Positions 21,904 through 30,515 of a stretch of 64,000 nucleotides of DNA are shown here, piece after piece. The notes under the pieces are model-generated. The model saw nothing but the letters and a program-made list of their open reading frames with translations, was not told the DNA's origin and did not search any database. The DNA lies in contig LNDO01000076.1 of NCBI GenBank assembly GCA_001465025.1, positions 1 through 64,000 on the forward strand, written 5' to 3'. How positions within the stretch are numbered: position 1 is the first letter of the stretch; each line of letters begins with the position of its first letter. The position numbers and the translations under genes were made by a program. Source of the stretch: Pseudomonas sp. Ga0074129. GTDB taxonomy: Bacteria; Pseudomonadota; Gammaproteobacteria; Pseudomonadales; Pseudomonadaceae.

Positions 21904-22713
21904 ATGTCATTCAAAACGCTGCTAACACATATCGATCCAAGTGAGAATTCAGCTCTAGATGACTCATTCGCGACGCCCTTTATGCTGGCTGAGGCCCATT
22001 CAGCCTCGCTCAGTGCGCTTGTCTTCCCAATTGAAATGGAAGCCGCCGACACTAATAGTGGCAGCAGGACACCCGCATCGGAGGAGGAGAGCACGATCCA
22101 TCAGTTGCGCATCGCCGCAGAACGACGTGGCATAAACTGCACGATTAAGGGGCGCAGCAGTTTTGCCTATGGTTGCGGGGAAATTTTTGCAGACCATCTA
22201 CGAGTCAGCGACCTCGGAATTTTCACTCAGCACGCGAACCGAGGCATTGGTCAGCGAATACTTCTGAGTTCTGCCATTTTCGATACTGGTCGTCCGGTAT
22301 TAATCGTGCCGCATGGCAAGCCTCTCCTCGCACCACCATCGCGGGTGCTCGTCGCTTGGGACTCAACACCGGCTGCAGTAAGGGCCGTTCATGGTGCTCT
22401 ACCCCTTATTCGCAATGCCAAAGAAACCCTAGTAGTTTCCATCACAGATGACAAAGAGTTGCGTCATGGCCAATCCGGAATTGAAATGGCTCATTTGCTG
22501 GCACGCCACGGAGCCAAGGCACGCTTTAGCGCTGTTCAGCGCGAGCACCGCAGTGTGCTGGAAGCAATCTTGGCCACAGCCGAGGATAATCAGGCTGATT
22601 TAGTGGTATTGGGGGCTGTGCGCCACTCGCCATTGCACAGCATCATCTTTGGCAGCGCGACGCAGGAAATGATGGATCGCGGAGTGAGGGCCGCAACTCT
22701 AGTTTCTGCCTAA
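21904..22713 (+). CDS. Universal stress protein, tandem Usp type
   Basis: This 269-residue protein has two Usp-like halves. The N-terminal one begins FKTLLTHIDPSENSALD, and the C-terminal one begins PPSRVLVAWDSTPAAVRAVH. The latter ends with the Usp phosphate-binding pattern LVVLGAVRHSPLHSIIFGSA followed by TQEMMDRG. Usp proteins bind nucleotides and help cells survive stress, but the role here is unknown. GGAG stands 9 nt before the ATG. The gene lies on a segment of about 1.4 kb between two copies of the HDOD 3' end, is absent from this position in P. aeruginosa as I recall it, and looks lower in GC than its neighbours. Confidence 0.85.
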   Translation: MSFKTLLTHIDPSENSALDDSFATPFMLAEAHSASLSALVFPIEMEAADTNSGSRTPASEEESTIHQLRIAAERRGINCTIKGRSSFAYGCGEIFADHLRVSDLGIFTQHANRGIGQRILLSSAIFDTGRPVLIVPHGKPLLAPPSRVLVAWDSTPAAVRAVHGALPLIRNAKETLVVSITDDKELRHGQSGIEMAHLLARHGAKARFSAVQREHRSVLEAILATAEDNQADLVVLGAVRHSPLHSIIFGSATQEMMDRGVRAATLVSA

Positions 22714-23009
22714 ACCACGCAGACCAAAGAAACTCAAGCCAAGAACAATGAATCACAGTACCAAATGTTCACCATGGAACTTGAGGAAAGAATGCTCGGT
22801 GAAACGCAAACAACTAAAGGGGCGGCCTCGCGATAAATGGCACAGCGCGCTCAGCTCAGCCGCTCACTTACTCAGCCCGTTGAAAACTTAGACTAGATAG
22901 TCAGCTGATAGCGTAAATTGTCATTTACAAGCCACATGTGAGCATCTTGATGCTTTTTTGTGTTGGGCAGCCGGAAGCCGATTTTCGAAAGACTGCTAAT
23001 GAAAAGCTG
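22714..23009. other. Non-coding part of the inserted segment
   Basis: I see no convincing gene, no transposase remnant and no inverted repeats at the edges in this 296-bp stretch, nor in the 279 bp before the stress-protein gene (21625-21903). A short run CATCTTGATGCTTTTTTGTG near 22945 could act as a weak terminator. The base composition is more AT-rich than the flanking genes. Confidence 0.5.
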
Positions 23010-23113
23010 CCAGAGAGCACTTGCTGATCCGCTCGCTGGCAGCGAATAACCGCGTGGTCATGTTGATCTTTGCTGACCACAACGGCAGTGCATTTAGTGA
23101 TGCCAACATTCAG
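23010..23113 (+). repeat. Direct repeat, copy 2
   Basis: Second copy of the 104-bp sequence found at 21485-21588. It abuts the inserted segment on its left and runs into the native spacer before rhdA on its right. Confidence 0.97.
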
Positions 23114-23140
23114 GCCAGCTTTGCCAGCCGGGGGCGCTAA
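23010..23140 (+). pseudogene. Detached 3' fragment of the HDOD gene
   Basis: In the frame of the HDOD gene this reads EHLLIRSLAANNRVVMLIF and on to NIQASFASRGR and a TAA at 23138. No start codon or upstream frame supports translation. Its position just before rhdA is that of the original gene's end, so it marks the old right-hand boundary of the HDOD locus. Confidence 0.85.
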
Positions 23141-23185
23141 GGCTGCGTTACAATCGGTCTTTTCTACCTACAAGAGAGGCCCGGC

Positions 23186-24001
23186 ATGTCTGCCTTTGCT
23201 GAATTGCCCTTGCTGATCGAACCCGTCCAACTGGCCAGTCGTCTTGATGAACCGGAACTGATCTTGGTCGACCTGACCAGTGAGGCCCGCTACGGCTCAG
23301 GGCATATTCCGGGGGCGCGCTTTGTCGACCCCAAGCGCACACAACTGGGAATACCGCCTGCGCCTGGCTTGCTGCCAAGCACCGCTCAACTCGAACAACT
23401 GTTCGGTTCATTGGGCCACAACCCTAACGCCGTGTACGTGTTGTACGACGATGAAGGGGGCGGCTGGGCCGGACGCTTCATCTGGCTGCTGGATGTGATT
23501 GGTCACACACGCTACCACTGCCTTGATGGCGGCCTGCATGCCTGGCTTGACGAGGGGCTTAAGCTGAGCACTGAGGTGCCCGCCGAACACGATGCCCGCT
23601 GCCAATTGACCCTGAATGAAGCGCCGACGGCCACTCGTGAATACCTCCAGGCGCGCCTGGGCACCGCTGATCTGGCGATTTGGGATGCCCGCTCACCGGC
23701 TGAATACCGTGGTGAAAAAGTGCTTGCGCAGAAAGCTGGCCACATTCCCGGCGCAGTTAACTTTGAGTGGACAGCCGGCATGGACCCGCAGCGCGCCATG
23801 CGCATGCGCCTGGACATACAGCAGCAGCTCACAGCCTTGGGGATCACGGCAGACAAGGAAATCATCACTCACTGCCAAACGCATCACCGCTCAGGCTTTA
23901 CCTACCTGGTCGCAAAAGCACTCGGCTACCCCAGACTAAAAGCGTATGCCGGCTCATGGGGCGAATGGGGCAACCACCCAGACACTCCAGTTGAACGTTA
24001 A
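23186..24001 (+). CDS. rhdA: Thiosulfate:cyanide sulfurtransferase (rhodanese)
   Basis: RhdA moves the sulfane sulfur of thiosulfate to cyanide or other acceptors through a persulfide on cysteine. The 271-residue protein has two rhodanese domains. The inactive first has [20 protein letters not shown], and the second carries the active loop HCQTHHRSG with Cys230-type catalytic residue, as in Azotobacter RhdA. C-terminal [15 protein letters not shown] is typical. GAGAGG lies upstream of the ATG. psd follows closely. Confidence 0.95.
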   Translation: MSAFAELPLLIEPVQLASRLDEPELILVDLTSEARYGSGHIPGARFVDPKRTQLGIPPAPGLLPSTAQLEQLFGSLGHNPNAVYVLYDDEGGGWAGRFIWLLDVIGHTRYHCLDGGLHAWLDEGLKLSTEVPAEHDARCQLTLNEAPTATREYLQARLGTADLAIWDARSPAEYRGEKVLAQKAGHIPGAVNFEWTAGMDPQRAMRMRLDIQQQLTALGITADKEIITHCQTHHRSGFTYLVAKALGYPRLKAYAGSWGEWGNHPDTPVER

Positions 24002-24041
24002 ACCTCTGCCGACCGCCCGACATTCTCGCAAAGGACTACCC

Positions 24042-24902
24042 ATGAAAGATCGACTGTTTATCCTCAGCCAATACCTGCTGCCGCATCACCTGCTCTCGCG
24101 CCTGATTGGCTGCGCAGCTGAATGCAAGGCGGCGTGGTTTAAGAACCGCCTGATCGGCTGGTTTGCCAAGCAGTACCAAGTCAACATGAGCGAAGCACAA
24201 GTCGAAGACCTCAGCGCTTTCGCCCATTTCAACGACTTCTTCACCCGCGCACTGAAAGAAGGCGCCCGCCCCCTCGACGGCACGCCGAACGCCGTACTGT
24301 GCCCGGCCGATGGCGCTGTCAGCCAACTGGGCAAGATTGAGCAAGGCCGTGTATTTCAGGCTAAAGGCCACAGCTACAGCGTGATTGAGTTACTCGGCGG
24401 CGACAGCCAGCGCGCCGCAGCCTTTATGGGCGGCGATTTCGCCACCATTTACCTGTCACCCAAAGACTACCACCGGGTGCACATGCCCCTGACCGGCACC
24501 CTGCGTGAGATGGTCTACGTGCCGGGCCGATTGTTCTCCGTCAACCAGACCACGGCGGAGAATGTGCCAGAGCTGTTTGCTCGCAATGAACGCGTGGTGT
24601 GCCTATTCGATACCGAGCGTGGTCCGATGGCGGTGGTATTGGTGGGCGCAATGATCGTTGCCTCCATTGAGACAGTCTGGGCTGGCCTGGTTACCCCGCC
24701 CAAGCGCACCCTGAAAACATTCAATTACGATGAAGCAGCGCGCGCCCCCATCACCTTGGACAAAGGGGCTGAAATGGGTCGATTCAAGTTGGGTTCGACC
24801 GCCATTGTGCTGTTCGGTCCTGACCAAGTGCAGTGGGCCGAAACGCTGACTGCCAACAGCCCAGTGCAGATGGGCCAGCGCTTGGGCGACCCTCGCGCCT
24901 GA
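24042..24902 (+). CDS. psd: Phosphatidylserine decarboxylase
   Basis: Psd makes phosphatidylethanolamine at the inner membrane. The proenzyme (286 residues) cleaves itself at the LGST motif, seen here as [11 protein letters not shown] near residue 252, and the serine becomes the pyruvoyl cofactor. Other family marks are [42 protein letters not shown] and GRLFSVN. I chose the ATG at 24042 ([16 protein letters not shown]). The longer frame starts inside rhdA and is not family-like. It lies 40 nt after rhdA. Confidence 0.96.
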   Translation: MKDRLFILSQYLLPHHLLSRLIGCAAECKAAWFKNRLIGWFAKQYQVNMSEAQVEDLSAFAHFNDFFTRALKEGARPLDGTPNAVLCPADGAVSQLGKIEQGRVFQAKGHSYSVIELLGGDSQRAAAFMGGDFATIYLSPKDYHRVHMPLTGTLREMVYVPGRLFSVNQTTAENVPELFARNERVVCLFDTERGPMAVVLVGAMIVASIETVWAGLVTPPKRTLKTFNYDEAARAPITLDKGAEMGRFKLGSTAIVLFGPDQVQWAETLTANSPVQMGQRLGDPRA

Positions 24903-25137
24903 TATCACAGCCCGGCGGCGCCCTTAGCTGAAGCTGTGGGTGTCGCTTTTTAGTAATCCGCTGAACCTTGTCGGCGGGCAAACAGTCCTAGCCTAAGTCT
25001 CTTTCACACCTTCCCCCTTCTTTAGGCATGTATATGAGCCTTGCTCAAAGCTGCGGGGGGCTCAAGATGCTGCTAGAGTCGAAACATAAAACCTAGATTC
25101 ACCCGCCTTGCCTTGTGTGTTGGAGTCGCCGATTTAG

Positions 25138-26940
25138 ATGGATAAACAGAATCCTCACTTGCTATTGCGGGTCACTACGCCAGACAAGCAAGGCCTGTCA
25201 TTCTGCGATGCCAGCCCTCGCGACTTGAAAAAATGGGTCGACGGCCTGCCAAAAGCCAATATCGGCGAAACCGCACGCCAGCTCTATCAAGCCTTGGTTG
25301 AACTCAACCAACTCAAGACCCCATCAGAGAATCGCCTGCAGCTTCTGGAGATCTTGCGCCCAGATATCTATTTCGTTTGTAAGCAACTGGAAAAACACTT
25401 TCTCAATCAGGCCATCGTGCTGGATGAACGCCCGCGCAAAGTGGCCAACCTTTGCCAGGCCCTGCAAAACCATTTGGCAATTGGCTACAAATTGATTGTC
25501 GCGCGCCTGTCAGCGCAAGACGGTCGTGAGCGTAATCAGCTGCTCGCAGTCGCCCTGCAACGCGCGACGCACAGCCTGTGCGGCCCGCTGATCCGCGCGA
25601 GCCAACTGTATTGCCCGGTGCCCGAAGGTCTTTGGCTCGAATTGCATCAGCTCTATCAAATGGCGCGATCACGCAGCCTGCACACCATCATCATTCGAGA
25701 TCCGCAAGCCTTACACACCCTAGGCCTGAGCACAGAACAAAGCTATTTAGTAGCACTCCTGCTGGGCTGCGCCCGTTGCAATCAAATGCGCCAAAGCGCC
25801 ATTGCACGATTGGCAGAAGTGCTTGAGCCATGGAGCGCTCTGGCGACTCTCCAAGCAGGCGATGAGGCATCCAGCCTGTTCGCCGTTGCTCCGCAATTCG
25901 ACGGCCCACCGCGTTATATTTCGCTGTTCGGCCCAAATGAACTCATCAACGCCGTGGGTATTGACCCTAGCAGGCTGGTCGACGCCATCAAAGAGCACTT
26001 GCTGCTCGCGGCCGACAACAAAATACAGTCGCGCCTGCTGGTGCCTGAAGGCTTTAGCCAAGACATGCTGCAGCACCTCGCCGCCGCCTGGGGTGACATT
26101 GCCGAACGCACCTTCCAGCGCAGTCAGGGTCAAGGCGCGTTGACACTCTGCATCGGCATGAGCGCCCTGCACTTCCACTTGGCCGGCAAACGTCCTTTTA
26201 ATGAAGTCCTGCAACTGCCCGCGACCACCAATGCTGCCGTTTTCAAACCGGATACGGGAGCGCCGGATGTCTGGTCCAACGCCTTTGACGCGCAAAAAGC
26301 CAACCTCTGGGAACATGGCATGCCCTTTGAGGAAATCCAATACGCCTCAGCCGACAAGAACACCCCTGCAGGCAACGGCAGCGCGGATACTTACCCAATT
26401 TTTGACGTGGCAATCGTCAACATCAGCCCTGGCGGTTACTGCCTGTCATGGGCCAAAGAAGTACCCAGCCAGCTGCAGGCGGGCGAACTGCTCGGCATTA
26501 AAAGCATGCCCAAACAAGGCTGGAGCGTGGCCGTTGTACGCTGGATTCGCCAAGTACGGGGCGGCGGTACGCAAATGGGTATCGAGTTAATCGCACCGCA
26601 CGCCCAGGCCTGCGGCTTGCAGCTAGTGCGCAAGGCCGAGCAGAACAGTCAGTACCTGCGCGCCCTGCTGCTGCCAGAAATCAGCGCCATATCCAGGCCA
26701 GCCAGCGTCATTACCGCCAGGCTGCCCTTTCAGGAGGGCAACAAGGTCAGCATCAACCTCAACGGCAGCGAACACCGTGCTGTGCTGAGCCGCAGGCAAA
26801 CCAGCACCGGCAGCTTTAATCAGTTCGAATACCGCAGTGTTGGCGAGGTCGTCTCCGATCCCGGGAAGCCCGTCACAGCCGCGAAAACCCGCGCGCCCAG
26901 CGGGGAGGAAGACTTTGACTCACTGTGGAAGTCGCTGTAG
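25138..26940 (+). CDS. PilZ-like domain protein upstream of fimX
   Basis: This 600-residue cytoplasmic protein corresponds to the gene just upstream of fimX in P. aeruginosa (PA4958, as I recall). The first 370 residues are helical with no domain I can name. The C-terminal part holds a PilZ-like core with IVNISPGGYCLSW, which fits the NxSxxG half of the c-di-GMP motif. The partner RxxxR is not visible before it, so ligand binding is uncertain. GGAG lies 12 nt before the ATG. Only about 60 nt separate it from fimX, suggesting one transcript and a shared role in c-di-GMP signalling or type IV pili. Confidence 0.7.
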   Translation: MDKQNPHLLLRVTTPDKQGLSFCDASPRDLKKWVDGLPKANIGETARQLYQALVELNQLKTPSENRLQLLEILRPDIYFVCKQLEKHFLNQAIVLDERPRKVANLCQALQNHLAIGYKLIVARLSAQDGRERNQLLAVALQRATHSLCGPLIRASQLYCPVPEGLWLELHQLYQMARSRSLHTIIIRDPQALHTLGLSTEQSYLVALLLGCARCNQMRQSAIARLAEVLEPWSALATLQAGDEASSLFAVAPQFDGPPRYISLFGPNELINAVGIDPSRLVDAIKEHLLLAADNKIQSRLLVPEGFSQDMLQHLAAAWGDIAERTFQRSQGQGALTLCIGMSALHFHLAGKRPFNEVLQLPATTNAAVFKPDTGAPDVWSNAFDAQKANLWEHGMPFEEIQYASADKNTPAGNGSADTYPIFDVAIVNISPGGYCLSWAKEVPSQLQAGELLGIKSMPKQGWSVAVVRWIRQVRGGGTQMGIELIAPHAQACGLQLVRKAEQNSQYLRALLLPEISAISRPASVITARLPFQEGNKVSINLNGSEHRAVLSRRQTSTGSFNQFEYRSVGEVVSDPGKPVTAAKTRAPSGEEDFDSLWKSL

Positions 26941-27003
26941 ATTGCCGACGCACTCCCTTTCGTCGCTTTTTCGCGCCCGTTCGGCGCAGATCTGATATCG
27001 CAC

Positions 27004-29073
27004 ATGGCCATTGAAAAAAAAACCATTCGGCTACTGATTCTCGAAGACTCGCAAAACGAGGCTGAACGCCTAGTTAGCCTGTTTCGTAACGCCGGCCGGG
27101 CTACCCGTGTGCATCGCCTGACCTCCAGCGACGACCTCAACGAAGCCCTCCAGCACAGTTGGGACCTGCTGATCTGCGCCCCTGAGAGCGAGCAACTGCC
27201 GCCGAGCGAAGCCATCGGTGCGATTCGCCGCCAGGCCAAAGATATTCCGGTGATTCAACTGCTCGCCGATAACGACTCGGACAGCATCACTGAAGCCCTG
27301 ATACTCGGTGCCCTGGATGCTCTGCCGCAAGGTGAAGACGAGCGACTGATTCTGGTGGCCAAGCGTGAGTTGGCCAACCTGGAAGAACGCCGCGCCCGCC
27401 GCGCCTCGGAAGTGGCGCTGCGTGAAGCCGAGAAACGCTGCCAGTTGCTGCTCGATAGCTCCGTCGATGCCATCACTTACGTCCACGACGGCATGCATAT
27501 CTACGCCAACCGCGCCTACCTCGAACTCTTCGCTTATGAAGATGCCGATGAGCTGGAAGGCATGCCGATGATCGATTTGATCGGCAGTAGTGACCAGGCC
27601 AGCTTCAAAGACTTTCTGAAGAACTACCACAGCGCCGAGGGCCATGCCGAACTGCATTGCAACGGCGTGAGGGCCAATGGCCAGAGCTTCCCGGCACAAA
27701 TGAGTTTCTCCCCGGCCACCTATGACGGCGAACCGTGCATCCAGGTGGTAATTCGTGCTGAAACCGGCAATGCCGAACTCGAAGAAAAGCTGCGCGAGAT
27801 CAGCAGCCAGGACCTTGTTACCGGCCTGTTCAACCGTACCCACTTCCTCGAGTTGATGGACAGCGCCGCCGAACGCGCTGTCAATGCAGGTCAGCCGTCA
27901 ACACTGGCTTACATCCGCGTCGATCGCTACGCCAGCCTGCTGGCTGATATTGGCCTGGCGGGTATTGATATTCTGCTCACCGACCTGGCTAACCTGCTGC
28001 GCAGCTATTTCAACGCCGACGCTCAGCTCGCACGCTTTGGTGATGACGTGTTTGCTGTGCTACTGCCTGGCATCAGCCCGGAGAGTACGCGCGAGCAGTT
28101 AACCAGCCTGCTGAAAAAAGTCGAAGGGCACCTGTTCGATGTCAGCGGCCGCACCGTGCAAAGCAGCTTGTCGATCGGTGTCGCCGGGCTCAACGAGAAA
28201 ACTGCCAAAGCGCAGGAAGTGGTTGATCGCGCTCACCGCTGCGCTGACGAACTGAGCGATGGCAATGCCATTAAACTGTTCAACCCGGCCGACGAACTGG
28301 CCGCGGCAGCCAGCCGTGGCAACATTGTGGCGATGATCAAGCAGGCGCTGGAAAACAACAGCTTCCGCCTGTTGTTCCAACCGATCATCAGCCTGCGCGG
28401 CGACAGCTTCGAGCATTACGAAGCCCTGCTGCGCCTGGTCAACCCGCAAGGTGAAGAAATACCGCCTACCGAGCTGTTCAGCGCCGCCAAAGACGCCGGC
28501 CTGGCGGAGCGGATTGATCGTTGGGTCATCCTCAATTCGATCAAACTGCTGGCCGACCATCGCAGCAAGGGCCACAACACACGCCTGTTCGTCCACCTGT
28601 CCAGCGCCAGCCTGCAGGATCAAACCTTGCTGCCCTGGCTCAGCGTGGCGCTCAAAGCGGCGCGCCTGCCGTCTGATTCGCTGGTCTTCCAGTTCAGTGA
28701 ACCCGATGCCATTGCCTACCTTAAGCAGGCCAAGGCCATCACCCAAGGCTTAAACGAACTGCACTGCAAGTCTGCGCTGACCCAATTCGGTTGCTCGCTG
28801 AACCCGTTCAACACGCTCAAGCACCTGCATATCGACTTCGTAAAAGTCGACAGCTCGTTCTCTCAAGACCTGAGCAACGCCGAGAGTCAGGAAGCGTTGA
28901 AAACCCTGCTGGCAAGCCTGCACTCACAAGCCAAGCTGACGATCGTGCCCTTTGTAGAAAGCGCCAGCGTACTGGCAACTCTCTGGCAAGCGGGGGTCAA
29001 CTACATCCAGGGCCATTATCTGCAAGGCCCGAGTCAGTCGATGGACTACGACTTCGCCGCCGACGACGAGTGA
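27004..29073 (+). CDS. fimX: c-di-GMP-binding twitching motility regulator FimX
   Basis: FimX binds c-di-GMP through a degenerate EAL domain and controls type IV pilus assembly at the cell pole. The 689-residue protein has a receiver-like domain (about 1-125) whose phospho-Asp position reads WDLLICAP, so it is not phosphorylatable. A PAS domain (about 145-255), a degenerate GGDEF domain (RFGDDVFAVLLP instead of GGDEF) and an EAL domain (about 435-680) follow. The EAL triad itself is intact (YEALLRLV), but NxS has become VHLS and DDFGTG has become TQFGCS, so phosphodiesterase activity is unlikely. Confidence 0.93.
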   Translation: MAIEKKTIRLLILEDSQNEAERLVSLFRNAGRATRVHRLTSSDDLNEALQHSWDLLICAPESEQLPPSEAIGAIRRQAKDIPVIQLLADNDSDSITEALILGALDALPQGEDERLILVAKRELANLEERRARRASEVALREAEKRCQLLLDSSVDAITYVHDGMHIYANRAYLELFAYEDADELEGMPMIDLIGSSDQASFKDFLKNYHSAEGHAELHCNGVRANGQSFPAQMSFSPATYDGEPCIQVVIRAETGNAELEEKLREISSQDLVTGLFNRTHFLELMDSAAERAVNAGQPSTLAYIRVDRYASLLADIGLAGIDILLTDLANLLRSYFNADAQLARFGDDVFAVLLPGISPESTREQLTSLLKKVEGHLFDVSGRTVQSSLSIGVAGLNEKTAKAQEVVDRAHRCADELSDGNAIKLFNPADELAAAASRGNIVAMIKQALENNSFRLLFQPIISLRGDSFEHYEALLRLVNPQGEEIPPTELFSAAKDAGLAERIDRWVILNSIKLLADHRSKGHNTRLFVHLSSASLQDQTLLPWLSVALKAARLPSDSLVFQFSEPDAIAYLKQAKAITQGLNELHCKSALTQFGCSLNPFNTLKHLHIDFVKVDSSFSQDLSNAESQEALKTLLASLHSQAKLTIVPFVESASVLATLWQAGVNYIQGHYLQGPSQSMDYDFAADDE

Positions 29074-29087
29074 TAGCGCCAGAGACT

Positions 29088-29115
29088 AAAAAGCCGCTCA
29101 ATTGAGCGGCTTTTT
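29088..29115. terminator. Bidirectional terminator between fimX and serB
   Basis: AAAAAGCCGCTCA / TGAGCGGCTTTTT is a perfect palindrome between the convergent fimX and serB genes, with T-tracts in both directions. Confidence 0.92.
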
Positions 29116-29128
29116 CATGCCAGATGTT

Positions 29129-30343
29129 TTACTCGCGACCGTCTCGATCACGAAAGCCCAGCAGGTAAAGAATGCCATCCAACCCCAAGGTAGAAATAGC
29201 CTGCTTAGCCGACTGTTTGACCAGCGGTTTAGCGCGAAAAGCCACGCCGAGGCCGGCAATCGCCAGCATCGGCAGATCATTCGCGCCATCGCCCACGGCA
29301 ATAGTCTGCTCCAGCCGCAACCCTTCCTTGGCCGCTAACTCGCGCAGCAAATCGGCTTTACGCTGAGCATCGACAATCGGCTCGACGGCAACACCCGTAA
29401 CTCGCCCATCGATAATCTGCAGTTCATTGGCAAACACGTAGTCGATGCCTAGCTTGGCCTGCAGTTGCTTAGCAAAGTAAGTGAAGCCACCCGACAAAAT
29501 GGCCGTCTTGTAGCCCAAGCGGCGCAGTTCACTGAACAGGGTTTCCGCGCCTTCGGTTAGGCGCAGCGAAGCACCAATGTCGGCCAATACCGTTTCTGGC
29601 AAGCCCTTGAGCAGCGCCAAGCGCTCGCGAAAGCTCGCGGCAAAGTCCAGTTCGCCGCGCATCGCACGCTCGGTAATCTCGGAAACCTGCTCACCGACGC
29701 CCGCGGCCTTGGCCAGCTCGTCGATCACTTCGGCCTCGATCAAGGTCGAGTCCATGTCGAACACCGCCAGTCGGCGGTTGCGGCGGAACAGCGAATCACG
29801 CTGGAAGGCGATATCGACGTTCAATTCCTGCGCCACACTGAGAAACTCGGCGCGCAGAGCGGCAGGATCAGCGGGTTCACCACGCACGGAAAACTCGATG
29901 CAACCCTTACCCTGCTCGGCCGGCATGTCCAGCGGCATGCGCCCGGAGAGGCGATCGATATGATCGATGTTCAAGTCATAACGCGCAGTAATCGCACTTA
30001 CACGCTGCAACTGCTCGGCTGTGACCTTGCGCGTCAGCAGGGTGACGATGTGCCGGGCCTTGCCCTGACCGCTGACCCATTGCTGATAATCCGTCTCCGA
30101 GACAGGCGTAAAGCGCACCTGCTGGTCGAGCTTGTAAGCGGTGAAGAGGATGTCCTTGAGCACCGAAGAGGCGCGTTCGGTGTCAGGAATCTCAACGAGG
30201 ATGCCGAATGACAGGGTGTCGTGGATGACGGCCTGGCCGATATCGAGGATATTAACCCCGCCCTGGGCCAGTACGCCGGTGATGGCAGCAGTCAAACCGG
30301 GGCGATCTTCGCCGGTGATATTGATCAGGACGATTTCGCGCAA
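29129..30343 (-). CDS. serB: Phosphoserine phosphatase SerB
   Basis: SerB removes phosphate from phosphoserine in the last step of serine synthesis. The 404-residue protein has two ACT-like regions (EIVLINITGEDRPGLTAAIT and a second around RHIVTLLTRKV) and then a HAD hydrolase domain. The motifs there are VFDMDSTLIEAEVID, SGGFTYFAKQLQ and GDGANDLPML. It is longer than E. coli SerB because of the extra ACT region, as is usual in pseudomonads. It is divergent from the membrane protein gene at 30516. Confidence 0.96.
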   Translation of the reverse strand: MREIVLINITGEDRPGLTAAITGVLAQGGVNILDIGQAVIHDTLSFGILVEIPDTERASSVLKDILFTAYKLDQQVRFTPVSETDYQQWVSGQGKARHIVTLLTRKVTAEQLQRVSAITARYDLNIDHIDRLSGRMPLDMPAEQGKGCIEFSVRGEPADPAALRAEFLSVAQELNVDIAFQRDSLFRRNRRLAVFDMDSTLIEAEVIDELAKAAGVGEQVSEITERAMRGELDFAASFRERLALLKGLPETVLADIGASLRLTEGAETLFSELRRLGYKTAILSGGFTYFAKQLQAKLGIDYVFANELQIIDGRVTGVAVEPIVDAQRKADLLRELAAKEGLRLEQTIAVGDGANDLPMLAIAGLGVAFRAKPLVKQSAKQAISTLGLDGILYLLGFRDRDGRE

Positions 30344-30515
30344 GGCTCGGTCTCCAGTACAGCGTCAGGGGCAACAGCCAGATGAGCGGGTCACAGGCCG
30401 TGGAAAGGCGCACATTCTACCCATTTTCAGCGGTAAACAGCCACGCACAGCGCTTTGCCCCCTGTCGGTGCGCCGCTATACTGCGCGCCTACTCAGTCGA
30501 CAAGAGCCGAGCTCT

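Noticed and set aside
30141-30515. Longer N-terminus for the membrane sensor gene from an ATG at 30141
   Set aside because: The extra 125 codons overlap serB and its upstream region and look like non-coding translation. The GTG at 30516 gives a proper membrane-protein start.
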